This document shows, piece by piece, positions 53,350 through 63,308 of a DNA stretch of 64,000 nt. A program made the position numbers and the translations under genes. This DNA is from an uncultured Gemmatimonadota bacterium (GTDB lineage: Bacteria > Gemmatimonadota > Gemmatimonadetes > Gemmatimonadales > Gemmatimonadaceae): assembly GCA_903882745.1 (NCBI GenBank), contig CAIRYG010000002.1, positions 186,001 through 250,000 on the forward strand. Reading direction: 5' to 3'. A model generated the notes under the pieces. The model was not told the DNA's origin. It searched no databases and was given only the letters and a program-made list of their open reading frames with translations. Within the stretch, counting starts at the first letter, position 1. Each line of letters opens with the position of its first letter.

Positions 53350-53755
53350 AGGCAGAGGAATCTAAACGGTCTGGTGGGAGTGAGTGCACCGCACGGGGGT
53401 GCAAGCCCTCACCGACTGGGGGACAGCCGTGGCGACACCCGGTGGGTGGGTTGCGCGATTCGTGAGCGGACGCCATACTCAATGGTGAGCGCCCTGTTGC
53501 ACTTGGGGGCTGAGAGTTGTCGCTGGTCCGCGTGTGAACTGTCCACGCATACCGCGACCCGAAGATGTGGCGGAGGCTGTGCCTCTGCGCTGTCTCTCCA
53601 GATTGAGCAACGTTCGCGTTTCCCCCGTGTTTTTAAGATTCGCGTGGCCATTGTGGGCCTGCGGATAGATGGATGGATTTGCGCTTTTCTTGGCGCCGTA
53701 GCGGCCGCTCCGCGGCCATCGTGTACCCAACCGAATCACTCGTACTACACACTGC
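53350..53755. other. 406-base gap before rho, no gene recognised
   Basis: No open frame here has protein-like composition. The part from about 53600 contains T/A-rich stretches (GTGTTTTTAAGATT) that could hold the rho promoter, and a GCGGCCGC..GCGGCC inverted stretch near 53700. Long rho leaders often regulate rho by attenuation; nothing here proves that. Confidence 0.4.
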
Positions 53756-55558
53756 ATGACTGAACCACGACGCCCCGCTCGTCGCGGCCGCACCCCGCGT
53801 GCCCGCTCGACCGACGCTGCTCCCGCGCAGGACATGGCCGGGGAAGCCGATCCGTACCGCGACGCCAGCGAGAGTCCTGCGCCCAGTGCGCCCTCACCGG
53901 CCACTCCAGACGCCACATCAGACGCCACATCAGATGGATCGGCCAAGCCGCGTCAGCCACGTCGTCGTGGACCGCGCGTCCCGAAGGCGGGAGCAGCCGA
54001 TGCCGCTGGTACCACTGAATCCACGCCAGAAGCGCCGCGAGCGGAAGCGCCGCGCGTAGAAGCGCCACGCGCCGAACCGATCGCCGAGGCGCCGCAGTCC
54101 CCGCGTCACGAGCGTCAGGACCAGCGAATGGATGGGCAGGCCTATTCCCAGCAGCCGCAGGGGCAGGGCCAGCCGCAGGGCCAGGGGCAGGGCCAGTCGC
54201 AGGGTGGACGGCACCATCACAATCCGCGCCAGGGGCAGCCGGGGCAGCATCCGGGCCAGGGCGGCGACCAGCAGCGTGGTGCGCGCCGTGGGCGTCGGAA
54301 TCGTCGGGGTCGTCAGCGGAATGGCAGTGGCGGCGGTATGCAGAACGGCGGCGGACAGGGACCGAATGGCAACATGGCGAGCACCGGGGGATTCACCTCG
54401 GGTGAGCCGCGGCTCGACGGGCCGCCGCCGACGGTCTCGCCAGATGCGCCGACGGTTGGCTGGTATGATCCTTCGCGTGACGCTGGGTTCGTCCGCCGAC
54501 CGGGCAATAGCTATCTCGCCGACCAGGGCGATGCCTACGTGCACCCGTTCTTCGTGCGGAAGTTCGGACTGCGGCGCGGCGACAAGCTGGCCGCGACCAC
54601 CGGCCGCGATCACCGGAACCGATTGATGGTCACCGATATCACGGCGATCAACGACATGGAACCGAACCTCGAAGTGCGGCGCCCTGACTTTGGGTCGCTC
54701 ACCGCGAGCTATCCCGAGCGGAAGCTGACGCTCGAGACGGGGCGTTCGGCGAAGGGGGGTCCGGAACTCACGCGTCGCGCGATCGACTTGATTGCGCCGA
54801 TTGGCTACGGCCAGCGTGCGCTGATCGTGGCGCCGGCCCGCGCCGGCAAAACGATGTTGCTCCAAGCGATCACCGAAGGCGTGGCGATCAATCACCCGAA
54901 TGCCGTGTTGCTGATCCTGTTGGTGGATGAGCGTCCCGAGGAAGTGAGCGAAGCGATCTCGTGGGGTGTTGGCGAGGTTGTGGCGAGCAGCTTCGATCAG
55001 CCGGCGTCGCGCCACGTCGAAGTCACCGAAATGGTACTCGAGCGTGCGCGTCGTGAAGTCGAACTGGGCAAGGACGTCGTGATTGTGCTCGACTCGCTGA
55101 CGCGTATGGCACGTGCATTCAATACGGCCGAGCGTGGCACGGGACGTACGCTGTCGGGCGGCTTGGACAGCTCGGCGATGGCACGGCCGAAGGCGTTCTT
55201 TGGATCGGCCCGTTCGATCGCCCCAGAGCATGGCGGTGGATCGCTCACGATTATTGCGACCGCGCTGGTTGAAACGGGCTCGCGTATGGATGACGTGATC
55301 TTCGAAGAGTTCAAGGGCACGGGCAACTGCGAGATCAAGCTCGATCGCGGGCTGGCCGAGAAGCGTATTTTCCCGGCATTCGATATTGCGACGAGCGGGA
55401 CGCGTCGCGAGGAAAAACTGTATCGGCAGGATCAGATCGACGCGATCTACACGCTGCGTCGCGGGCTGCAGCAGATGCCGCCGACGAGCGGCATGGAGTG
55501 GCTGATCAAGCGGATCGCCGGCACGACAAGCAACGAAGCGCTCTTGGCTGGGTTGTAG
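53756..55558 (+). CDS. rho: transcription termination factor Rho with a long disordered N-terminus
   Basis: 600-aa Rho, about 180 residues longer than the E. coli protein. The first 225 residues replace the usual Rho_N helical domain with low complexity: Ala/Pro/Glu (to about 120), Gln/Gly repeats (about 125-165) and Arg/Gly/Asn clusters (about 165-215). Then come the OB-fold RNA-binding domain (RNP-like GFVRRP...YVHP), Walker A APARAGKT with Lys365, Walker B VVIVLDSLTRMAR and the Q/R-loops. ATPase and translocase parts look intact. Followed by a GC-rich hairpin. Confidence 0.97.
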   Translation: MTEPRRPARRGRTPRARSTDAAPAQDMAGEADPYRDASESPAPSAPSPATPDATSDATSDGSAKPRQPRRRGPRVPKAGAADAAGTTESTPEAPRAEAPRVEAPRAEPIAEAPQSPRHERQDQRMDGQAYSQQPQGQGQPQGQGQGQSQGGRHHHNPRQGQPGQHPGQGGDQQRGARRGRRNRRGRQRNGSGGGMQNGGGQGPNGNMASTGGFTSGEPRLDGPPPTVSPDAPTVGWYDPSRDAGFVRRPGNSYLADQGDAYVHPFFVRKFGLRRGDKLAATTGRDHRNRLMVTDITAINDMEPNLEVRRPDFGSLTASYPERKLTLETGRSAKGGPELTRRAIDLIAPIGYGQRALIVAPARAGKTMLLQAITEGVAINHPNAVLLILLVDERPEEVSEAISWGVGEVVASSFDQPASRHVEVTEMVLERARREVELGKDVVIVLDSLTRMARAFNTAERGTGRTLSGGLDSSAMARPKAFFGSARSIAPEHGGGSLTIIATALVETGSRMDDVIFEEFKGTGNCEIKLDRGLAEKRIFPAFDIATSGTRREEKLYRQDQIDAIYTLRRGLQQMPPTSGMEWLIKRIAGTTSNEALLAGL

Positions 55559-55579
55559 GTCGTTTCGTTCACGAACGAC

Positions 55580-55612
55580 ACGCGGCCCCGCGCACATCGC
55601 GCGGGGCCGCGT
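55580..55612 (+). terminator. hairpin after rho
   Basis: Perfect 14-bp stem (55580-55593 with 55599-55612), five-base loop, followed by TGCTTATT. Preceded by a small second hairpin at 55565-55578. It also lies beyond the end of the convergent M20 gene. Confidence 0.7.
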
Positions 55613-55635
55613 TGCTTATTCCGGACGACGACGCG

Positions 55636-57036
55636 TTACTTTGCGACTTCCTCGTAGAGTACGGCCATCGCGCGGAGTCCGCGGCGCAGATTGTCGACGC
55701 TGATCCATTCGTCCGGCGCGTGCGCGTTCTCCCCGGGCAATCCAAAGCCCACGAGCAACACCGGTGCTTTCAGAATCCGCTCAAAGTCGCCAACCACGGG
55801 AATCGACCCGCCCTCGCCAACAATCACCGCGTCGCGCTTGAACGCCGCTTTGAGTGCGATCTGCGCCGCATCAAACAACGGACCGTCGAGCTCGGCGCGC
55901 CACGGCTTTCCACCATGCAGGTGCGTGACGGTGACCTTCACACCAGCGGGCGCGACCTTCTTCACGTGCGCCTTCATCAGCTTTTCGATCTGCTTGGGGT
56001 CCTGCCCCGGTACTAATCGGCAGCTGACCTTTGCCATGGACTTGCCGGGGAGCACCGTCTTGGCCCCTTCGCCAGTATAGCCGCTGAGCAGGCCATTCAC
56101 TTCACAGGTCGGGCGCGTCCACAACTTCTCGAGCGTTGTGTAACCTGGCTCACCACCGAGCGCTTTCACACCAAGTTCGCGCATGAATGTGGTGTCCTTG
56201 AACGGCAGCATCTTCATGCCTTTGCGCACGGCGGCGGTGAACGGCTTGATGCCGTCGTAGAACCCCTTGATGGCGACCTTCCCCTTGGCATCGTGGAAGG
56301 TCGCGAGGATCCGCGCGAGCGCCATGCCAGGGTTCACCACAGCGCCGCCGTACATGCCGGAATGCAGATCGCTGTTCGGCCCTTCGACGTTGATCTCGAA
56401 ATAGGCGAGTCCACGGAGCGAGCTCAGGATGCTCGGAATCCCAGGCGCGAACATCGCGGAATCGGAGATCACCACGCCGTCGCAGGCGAGCCGTTTCTTG
56501 TGCTGCTCAATAAACGGCGCGAGATGCTCGCTTCCCACTTCTTCTTCGCCCTCGGCGAGCACGATCACATTGCACGGTAGCGTGCCACGCACGGCGAGAT
56601 GCGCTTCGAGCGCCTTGACGTGCACCCAGAGCTGTCCCTTGTCGTCCACCGAGCCGCGGGCAAAAATCTTGCCGTCGCGAATCGTGGGTTCAAAGGCCGG
56701 GCTCGTCCAGAGCTCGAGTGGTTCGGCGGGCTGTACGTCGTAGTGGCCGTAGATCAGCAACGTTGGCGCGCCAGCGGGCGCCTTCCGCCATTCGGCGAGT
56801 ACCACCGGATGCCCCGGTGTTTCGTGCACGGCGCTCGTGAATCCGATGCTGGTGAGTTTGTCGTTGAGCCACTTCGCCGCGCGACGCGTGTCGGGATTGT
56901 GCTCGCTGCGCGCGCTGATGCTCGGAATACGGAGGAAGTCAAAGAGCTCGTCGTGAATGCGCTGATCATTGTCAGCGAGCCAGTGATCGAGATCGGCAGG
57001 AACCATCGGCTTGGTGGTGCGACGAGTGGTGCTCAT
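55636..57036 (-). CDS. M20-family dipeptidase
   Basis: 466-aa binuclear zinc peptidase. Ligand segments: IYGHYDVQP (His, Asp), GSVDDKGQ (Asp), EGEEEVGS (Glu pair) and the lid-domain HSGMYGG, all as in M20 dipeptidases of the carnosinase/CNDP-like group; the larger lid domain also fits. Probably cytosolic since no signal peptide follows the chosen ATG at 57036. Begins one base after the stop of the GT39 gene, so the two are coupled, though a functional link is not obvious. Confidence 0.92.
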   Translation of the reverse strand: MSTTRRTTKPMVPADLDHWLADNDQRIHDELFDFLRIPSISARSEHNPDTRRAAKWLNDKLTSIGFTSAVHETPGHPVVLAEWRKAPAGAPTLLIYGHYDVQPAEPLELWTSPAFEPTIRDGKIFARGSVDDKGQLWVHVKALEAHLAVRGTLPCNVIVLAEGEEEVGSEHLAPFIEQHKKRLACDGVVISDSAMFAPGIPSILSSLRGLAYFEINVEGPNSDLHSGMYGGAVVNPGMALARILATFHDAKGKVAIKGFYDGIKPFTAAVRKGMKMLPFKDTTFMRELGVKALGGEPGYTTLEKLWTRPTCEVNGLLSGYTGEGAKTVLPGKSMAKVSCRLVPGQDPKQIEKLMKAHVKKVAPAGVKVTVTHLHGGKPWRAELDGPLFDAAQIALKAAFKRDAVIVGEGGSIPVVGDFERILKAPVLLVGFGLPGENAHAPDEWISVDNLRRGLRAMAVLYEEVAK

Positions 57037-57037
57037 A

Positions 57038-58615
57038 TCAGTTAATCCACGGGAAAGGTTGGGTGCGCAGCGGCCAGTCACCGGTCCACTCGCGCAGGAA
57101 CCACAAACGCTTGCGTGTGACGACACCATCGCCGCGCACAAGCGCGACCATCTCGCGCTGATCAATGCGGCGGAAACAACAAGCGAGCTTGCGAATCTCT
57201 TTGGGCTCGGAGGGCTCTTCGTCGAGCACGAGCAGGATCGCGTCGCCGGGCTTGGCGCGATCGGTGAAGGTGGGACGCAGGTCGTAGTGATTGGGACGTC
57301 CCATCAAGTTGAGCGAGAGCACCTGAGGCTTGTCGGCCAGATGGAAGGCGAGCTCGCTCACATCCTGATAGCGCTCGGCTGCCACGAATAGGGTGCCAAC
57401 ATTGAACGCCGCGCGATCGGTGATGTACCCACGATTCCGATCGACCACCGCACCGAGCTGATCCCAGCCCCAGGCTTTGGCGACCTGATCGCGATCGGCG
57501 CGGAGCGGGAGAATGGGTGTAATCGTATGCAGGTATATGATGGCCGAGAGTGTGCCCGCAAACACCAGCCCGCCGTTGAACCATTTCTTGGCGCGTTCGC
57601 GCACTGGTGGATCACTTGCGAGCAGCACCACCGCTGGCAGCCAGGCAATAGCGGGCCAGTTGGCCTCGACCGATTTGCGCGTGGCGCTGTAGAAGAAGAA
57701 GCAGAAGCAGACAATCGGAATGACGCTGAGCACGAGCCGGACACCGTCGGGCGTCGGATCGAGCCCGCGACGAATCGCGCGAACGATGAAGTAGAACAAA
57801 ATCGGCGATACCAAGCCGATTTGTCCGCCAATGAGCTCGAGCTCGCGATTGAGCGCGCCGAGTGCCCCGCCCTTTGGGTCGCCGAGCCCGTGCTTGAATT
57901 GGAAGGCGAAGGCGACCCAGTCGTGTTGCCAGTTCCAGTAGAGTACGGGAGCCAGCACGAGCGAAGCGAGCATCACGGCCAGATAGGGGCCGGGCTCGCC
58001 GAGTCGATTTTGCAGTCGTGAGTGGAGCAGGCAGGCGATTGCGATGGCGGCCGGAACGAACACGCTCGTGAACTTGGATGCCATGGCGCAGCCAATGAAG
58101 AGCCCTGCCAACGCCCACCAGAGGAGCGTCTTGGGCCGTTCGCGCTCGGTGGCGTGCCCGGGTTCATCGTCCGACTCGGCGCTGATGAGGAGCGCGTGGA
58201 CCACCGCCCAGATGGTCCAGGCCAGCGCGCACAGCATTGGAGCGTCGGGGGTCGCGAGAATGAATCCCGCGGCCGAGATCGGCATGACGACAAACAGGAT
58301 GACCGCGAGCCGTCCGGCGGCATCGCCCGCGATCGTCCGAGCCGTGAGGGCTAGCGCGAGTGTTGCAGCGCTTCCGGCGAGGATGGGGAAAAAGCGAACG
58401 CCGAGCGGTGTGGAACCGAAGATGAGGGTTCCACCCTTCACTAGCAGGGCGATCATTCCGGGATGGTCGAAGTAGCCCGGCTGCAGGGCGCGCGACCAGT
58501 CCCAGTAGTAGGTCTCGTCGGGGAAAAGCGGCACGACGGCGCCAATGACAAGGCGCAAAACGGTCGTGAGACCGAGGATCGTGAGTGCTTGGCGCCACGC
58601 GCGGGAATCGTTCAC
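57038..58615 (-). CDS. GT39-family membrane glycosyltransferase (ArnT-like)
   Basis: 525-aa polytopic protein with about ten helices in the first 400 residues and a soluble C-terminal domain. The catalytic-type acidic pair is in the first periplasmic loop, [11 protein letters not shown], and [14 protein letters not shown] follows, a GT39/GT83 signature. It would move a sugar from a polyprenyl-phosphate donor to a lipid or protein acceptor on the outer face of the membrane. GTG start at 58615 is the only good choice in frame. Divergent from the DUF255 gene. Confidence 0.85.
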   Translation of the reverse strand: MNDSRAWRQALTILGLTTVLRLVIGAVVPLFPDETYYWDWSRALQPGYFDHPGMIALLVKGGTLIFGSTPLGVRFFPILAGSAATLALALTARTIAGDAAGRLAVILFVVMPISAAGFILATPDAPMLCALAWTIWAVVHALLISAESDDEPGHATERERPKTLLWWALAGLFIGCAMASKFTSVFVPAAIAIACLLHSRLQNRLGEPGPYLAVMLASLVLAPVLYWNWQHDWVAFAFQFKHGLGDPKGGALGALNRELELIGGQIGLVSPILFYFIVRAIRRGLDPTPDGVRLVLSVIPIVCFCFFFYSATRKSVEANWPAIAWLPAVVLLASDPPVRERAKKWFNGGLVFAGTLSAIIYLHTITPILPLRADRDQVAKAWGWDQLGAVVDRNRGYITDRAAFNVGTLFVAAERYQDVSELAFHLADKPQVLSLNLMGRPNHYDLRPTFTDRAKPGDAILLVLDEEPSEPKEIRKLACCFRRIDQREMVALVRGDGVVTRKRLWFLREWTGDWPLRTQPFPWIN

Positions 58616-58669
58616 GATGTTAAAGTTCTCCGAAGTACCCCTCTCCCGCCACTCTGGAGTTTGGACCCG

Positions 58670-60706
58670 ATGCCGAATCGCCTTTCGGGGGAGACCAGCC
58701 CCTACCTGTTGCAGCACGCCGAGAACCCCGTGGAGTGGTGGCCCTGGGGGCCCGAGGCCTTGGCGGAAGCGCGGCGGCGGGACTGCCCGATTCTGCTCTC
58801 GATTGGCTACGCGGCCTGCCATTGGTGCCATGTGATGGCGCACGAGTCGTTCGAGAACGCTGACACCGCGGCGGTGATGAACACGCTGTTCGTGAACATC
58901 AAGGTAGACCGCGAGGAGCGCCCGGACCTCGACGGGATTTACATGCAGGCCGTGCAGGCGATGACCGGGCACGGGGGGTGGCCGATGACGATGTTCCTGA
59001 CACCAGCCGGCGAGCCGTTCTACGGGGGGACCTATTACCCCCCGACCGAACGCCACGGGATGCCCAGTTTCCGACGGGTGATGGAGTCGGTGGCGGAGGC
59101 CTGGCATGGCCGACGCGACGATGTGACGCGCGCGGTGAAGTCGATTGGCGAGATCTACACGGCGGCGGCAGGCCCGGCGCGCTCAGGGAACGCCGCGGGC
59201 GGCGCGGGCGGCACCGCCGTTACGGCGGACGCGCTCACGACCGCGTATCGTGATGCCGCGCGACGGTTCGAGCCGCTGGAGGGGGGATTTGGCGGCGCGC
59301 CAAAATTTCCTCCGTCGATGACGCTCGACTTTGTGCTCCGCTACTGGGCGCGGACGGGCGAGCCAAATGCCCTGATGATGGTGCAGCATTCGTATCAGAA
59401 GATGGCGCGGGGTGGCATCCACGATCAGGTCGGGGGCGGCTTTCATCGGTACACGGTGGACGCGCATTGGTTGGTGCCCCACTTCGAGAAGATGCTGTAC
59501 GACAACGCGCTGCTCTCACGCCTTGGCGTGCATCTGTGGCAGGCAACGGGCGACACCGTGGCGCGCGACGCTGCCCGCGACACACTCGACTGGGTGCTGC
59601 GCGAGATGACCGACGCGAACGGTGGATGGTACTCCTCGCTCGATGCCGACAGCGAAGGCGAAGAAGGTAAGTTCTATGTGTGGTCCGAGCCTGAGTTGCG
59701 CGCCCTGCTCGGCGCCGATTTCGAAATTGCCGCGGCCTACTGGGGCGTGCGTGCGGCCGGGAACTTTGAGGGCCACACCATTCTGAGCGTGGTGGGCGCA
59801 GCGCCCATCGTGCCCGAGCCCGATGCGGTCACACGCGCCCGCGCCGTGCTGTACGCGGCACGGGCCCAGCGCGTGTGGCCGGGGCGCGACGAGAAGATTC
59901 TCGCCGCATGGAACGGGCTCATGTTGCGTGGCATGGCCGAAGGGGCGCGCGTGTTCGGCGATGCGCGCTACCGTGCTGCCGCCCTTGCAAACGGGGAGTT
60001 CTTGTGGGAGCAGATGGTACGCCAGGGGCGTGCTTGGCGCACGCACATGCGCGGCGAAACACGGATTCCAGGGTTTCTGGAGGACACCGCGGCCGTCGCG
60101 CTTGGCATGCTCGCCCTCTACGAGCTCACCTTCGACGCACGCTGGCTCGAGCGGGCGCAGCTGATGGGCGAGGCCTGTGTGCGCGACTTTTGGAGCGACG
60201 ACGCCCACTCGTTTTATGACACCGCACATGATCATGAGCGGCTCGTGGCACGGCCGCGAGATGTGATGGACAACGCGGTGCCATCGGGGACGTCGCTTGC
60301 GGCAGAGTTACTGCTCCGGCTCTGGAGCTACTCTGGCGACGAGGCGTTGCGTGCGAAAGCCGCGGACGCGCTGGATGCGCTCAGTGCCGCGATGGTGCAG
60401 TACGCACCGATGTTCGGCCAACTGCTGTGCGCGGCCGACCTCGCGGTGCACGGCGCGACCGAGGTGGTTGTCGCTGGCGCTCCAGAGGGAAATGCGAGCC
60501 ACGCGATGCGCGATGCGGTTGCCGGCTGTTATGTGCCCGGACTGCTCTTGGCGGGCGGCTCGAGCGGAGAGGGCGCGTTGTTTGCGGGACGTGCACCGAT
60601 AGACGGGCGTACCGGTGCGTATGTCTGCAGAGCTGGAGTGTGCGATGCGCCAGTGTTTGTGGCAGACGAACTCAATAAGCGACTGCGCGCGCTGTACGCG
60701 CACTGA
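58670..60706 (+). CDS. DUF255/YyaL thioredoxin-domain protein
   Basis: 678-aa protein. An N-terminal thioredoxin-like domain has Cys50 and Cys53 in [13 protein letters not shown], the DUF255 signature, together with [19 protein letters not shown] and [12 protein letters not shown] long alpha-barrel domain of the glycoside-hydrolase (six-hairpin) type follows from about residue 185, with [17 protein letters not shown] and YDNALLS. Spermatogenesis-associated 20/YyaL family; function unknown. No signal peptide. ATG at 58670 chosen by similarity. Confidence 0.93.
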   Translation: MPNRLSGETSPYLLQHAENPVEWWPWGPEALAEARRRDCPILLSIGYAACHWCHVMAHESFENADTAAVMNTLFVNIKVDREERPDLDGIYMQAVQAMTGHGGWPMTMFLTPAGEPFYGGTYYPPTERHGMPSFRRVMESVAEAWHGRRDDVTRAVKSIGEIYTAAAGPARSGNAAGGAGGTAVTADALTTAYRDAARRFEPLEGGFGGAPKFPPSMTLDFVLRYWARTGEPNALMMVQHSYQKMARGGIHDQVGGGFHRYTVDAHWLVPHFEKMLYDNALLSRLGVHLWQATGDTVARDAARDTLDWVLREMTDANGGWYSSLDADSEGEEGKFYVWSEPELRALLGADFEIAAAYWGVRAAGNFEGHTILSVVGAAPIVPEPDAVTRARAVLYAARAQRVWPGRDEKILAAWNGLMLRGMAEGARVFGDARYRAAALANGEFLWEQMVRQGRAWRTHMRGETRIPGFLEDTAAVALGMLALYELTFDARWLERAQLMGEACVRDFWSDDAHSFYDTAHDHERLVARPRDVMDNAVPSGTSLAAELLLRLWSYSGDEALRAKAADALDALSAAMVQYAPMFGQLLCAADLAVHGATEVVVAGAPEGNASHAMRDAVAGCYVPGLLLAGGSSGEGALFAGRAPIDGRTGAYVCRAGVCDAPVFVADELNKRLRALYAH

Positions 60707-60723
60707 AGGCGCACTGAACGCGA

Positions 60724-60879
60724 TCAGAGATCAGCGCACGATTTATTAATGTTTCGGCAGTTCTCGCAAATCAGCTTGCACTTACGCCACGAGAGTGCGG
60801 CGACGCCGCAGTAGTCGCAGGGCACGCCAGGCTCCGGGCGGTCTTCCTGCCGATCGTATGGTGGGATGCCTGCAGTCAT
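60724..60879 (-). CDS. 51-aa Cys-rich miniprotein coupled to cydB
   Basis: A short gene: MTAGIPPYDRQ start, then CDYC, C, C, C, C at residues 21, 24, 34, 38, 41 and 48. The spacing CxxC...CxxxCxxC suits one zinc site or an iron-sulfur type cluster. No transmembrane helix. The ATG overlaps the cydB stop by four bases (ATGA), and the stop codon is at 60724-60726. I do not recognise a family with certainty. Context suggests a role linked to bd oxidase expression, assembly or iron (inference only). Confidence 0.75.
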   Translation of the reverse strand: MTAGIPPYDRQEDRPEPGVPCDYCGVAALSWRKCKLICENCRNINKSCADL

Positions 60880-61958
60880 GGCGTTCCGCGGAGTCGCGTG
60901 GGGCGAGCATCTGGCGTCGGCCCGCTCGTTTCAAGACGATCAAACGCATTACCGTCGCCTTTGAAAATGCGAAGCAGATAGGCCAGCGATGGAATGATCA
61001 GCATCATGCCGCCGGTGATCCCAATCACCACGAGCTTGAGCGTGATGTCAGGCGCAGCAGCGTCGCGGAGCGAGAGCGCGCCGGGAATGATCTCCGGAAA
61101 CTGCGCATAGACCCAACCCCAGAGAATGAGCGAGACTTGCACGGGTGCAGCGATACGGGCCACACGGTATCGGCGATTCGCTAACCCCCAGAGCGCCGTG
61201 AGTGCTGCACTCGCGGTGGCGATCTGCAATGGCAGCGCGAGGGGGGCGAACATGACTCCATGCACAATGAAGGCCGCTTGCTCGCGCGCCAAATACAGCA
61301 CCACACCGGCGACCACGAACACCGCCATCCCCGCCCCGAGTGCGCGTCGCCGGAAATCTTCTTTGAGTCGCTCTTCGTTGGCTTCGACCGTGAGGTAAAC
61401 GGCCGCGAGGTAGGCGAAGAGCACCAGCGCCAACGCACCGACCGCGAACGCGAAAGGGGTCATCCACGGGGCGACGAAGCGCGCCTGGAACGATGTGGTT
61501 GGCGCCGCACCGACAGCCCCCGACACCAGTGCGCCCACGCAAATCCCCAATGGCACCGGTGTGACGGTACTCGCCACAGCAAAGATGACCCCCCATCGCC
61601 GCTGCAACGCGCGATGGCTACTGTCGTACGAGCGAAAGGTTAACGCCGAGCCGCGCAGCACGATACCAACCAGCAAGAGCGAGAGCGGAATGTGGAGCGT
61701 GATTGCCAGCCGGCTGAAGGCCGCCGGAAAACAGACGAAGGTGAGCACCAGCACAAGAATCAGCCATACATGATTGGCTTCCCAAATGGGGCCGACCGCG
61801 TGTTCGATCAATTCACGCTGCTGCTGCTTGCGCGGACCGCCCGCGAGGAGATCCCACACCCCGCCCCCGAAGTCCGCACCGCCGAACAGCACATACGCAT
61901 TGAGCGCAATCACAAGGATCGCCGCGACCGCGAGCACGAGCGGCGGAGTACCACTCAT
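60876..61958 (-). CDS. cydB: cytochrome bd oxidase subunit II
   Basis: 360-aa membrane protein with about eight to nine helices. The GGADFGGGVWDLL start and GPIWEANHVWLI segment are CydB hallmarks. It scaffolds the heme-bearing CydA in a quinol oxidase that reduces oxygen without proton pumping. Its start overlaps the cydA stop (ATGA) and its stop overlaps the 51-aa gene. Confidence 0.96.
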   Translation of the reverse strand: MSGTPPLVLAVAAILVIALNAYVLFGGADFGGGVWDLLAGGPRKQQQRELIEHAVGPIWEANHVWLILVLVLTFVCFPAAFSRLAITLHIPLSLLLVGIVLRGSALTFRSYDSSHRALQRRWGVIFAVASTVTPVPLGICVGALVSGAVGAAPTTSFQARFVAPWMTPFAFAVGALALVLFAYLAAVYLTVEANEERLKEDFRRRALGAGMAVFVVAGVVLYLAREQAAFIVHGVMFAPLALPLQIATASAALTALWGLANRRYRVARIAAPVQVSLILWGWVYAQFPEIIPGALSLRDAAAPDITLKLVVIGITGGMMLIIPSLAYLLRIFKGDGNAFDRLETSGPTPDARPTRLRGTP

Positions 61959-63283
61959 GGCAGCGGGTCGGTGGAGTACGCCGAAGAGTTGGGCACAGTG
62001 CGCAGGATTTGGCTATACAGCAGCCAAGTGACGATGACCGCCAGAAACAGATAGAGCAACGAAAACCCTGTCATCGACCAGATCAGCCCGGGCATCGGCG
62101 TCACAGCTTGCGACGTGCGCAGCACCTTGTAGATGATCCACGGCTGACGCCCTACCTCGGTCACAATCCACCCGGCCTCAATGGCGAGGAATCCGAGCGG
62201 CGTGCAGAGTGCAAGGCACCAGAGCAGCGGCCGCGAGCTCTCCACCGGACGCTTCTTGAACCATCGCCACGCTACCCAGCTGGCGGCCAGCGAGAGGAGT
62301 GTTCCGAGCGCCACCATAATTTGGAACGCGACATGCACAATCGCGACAGGCGGCCACTGATCCCGCGGCACGCTGTCGAGACCTTTCACTTCGGCGAACG
62401 GATCGTTGAATGCCAAAATCGAGAGGCCGTACGGCACTTCGATAGCGCCACGGGTCTCAAAGGTGCTCTCGTCAGGGATTCCGCCGATTCGCAGAGGCGC
62501 GCCAACCTCGGTGAGAAACTGCCCTTCCATCGCCGCGAGTTTCACGGGTTGCCGCTCGGCCACCCATTGCGCACTGAAGTGTCCAGATTCGGGTTGCAAC
62601 ACTGCCGCCGGCACGCCAACCCAGAGCGCGATCATGAGCGCCGCGCGGTGAAACCGATCGCCGGGATGCTTGAGCAAGAGGAGTGCGTGAATCCCGGCGA
62701 CGGCCATGCCTGTCGCGCAGTACGAGGCGATGGTCATGTGCAACGTCTGTTGCACGACGGCCGCGTTGAATAGCGCAGCAATCGGATCCACATGCACGGC
62801 CTTTCCCTGCACGAGTTCGAATCCGGCGGGAGCATTCATCCACGCATTGGCCATTACCACGAACACGCCGGAGATCATCCCACTCACCGCCACGGCTACC
62901 CCAGACCAGAGATGCGCCTTGGGCGAAATCCGATTCCAGCCGTAGAGATAGATGCCGAGGAAAATGGCTTCTGTGAAAAACGCGAAGCCCTCAAGCGAGA
63001 AGGGCATCCCAATGATCGGCCCCGCGAACTCCATGAAGCTCGGCCAGAGCAAGCCGAGCTCGAACGAGAGCACAGTACCCGACACCGCGCCAACGGCAAA
63101 GAGAATCGCCGTGCCTTTGCTCCAGCGTTTGGCGAGCTCGAGGTACATGGCGTCGCCCGTGCGCTGGGCACGCCATTCGGCGAGCACCATCAACGCGGGC
63201 ATGCCGATCCCCACCACCGCGAAGATGATGTGAAACGCGAGTGAAATGCCCATCTGGCTGCGAGCGGCGAGTAGATCGCTCAT
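61955..63283 (-). CDS. cydA: cytochrome bd oxidase subunit I (short Q-loop)
   Basis: 442-aa CydA with about nine helices. His18 in SLAFHIIFA, a second His in QTLHMTI and the C-terminal GRQPWIIYKVLRTSQAVTP are typical. The quinol-binding loop is short: no C-terminal extension of the E. coli long-loop type is seen, as in CIO/cyanide-insensitive or Bacillus-type enzymes. Begins 25 bases after nadC. High-affinity oxidase likely used at low oxygen, complementing the caa3 oxidase encoded at 4.6 kb. Confidence 0.96.
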   Translation of the reverse strand: MSDLLAARSQMGISLAFHIIFAVVGIGMPALMVLAEWRAQRTGDAMYLELAKRWSKGTAILFAVGAVSGTVLSFELGLLWPSFMEFAGPIIGMPFSLEGFAFFTEAIFLGIYLYGWNRISPKAHLWSGVAVAVSGMISGVFVVMANAWMNAPAGFELVQGKAVHVDPIAALFNAAVVQQTLHMTIASYCATGMAVAGIHALLLLKHPGDRFHRAALMIALWVGVPAAVLQPESGHFSAQWVAERQPVKLAAMEGQFLTEVGAPLRIGGIPDESTFETRGAIEVPYGLSILAFNDPFAEVKGLDSVPRDQWPPVAIVHVAFQIMVALGTLLSLAASWVAWRWFKKRPVESSRPLLWCLALCTPLGFLAIEAGWIVTEVGRQPWIIYKVLRTSQAVTPMPGLIWSMTGFSLLYLFLAVIVTWLLYSQILRTVPNSSAYSTDPLP

Positions 63284-63308
63284 ACAATTCCACGCAGCAT
63301 GGGAACGC

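Noticed and set aside
53409-53651. 80-codon minus-strand frame in the gap before rho
   Set aside because: Composition not protein-like, no ribosome binding site or motif.
53930-55597. 555-codon minus-strand frame opposite rho
   Set aside because: Arg/His-rich shadow of rho, no recognisable domain.
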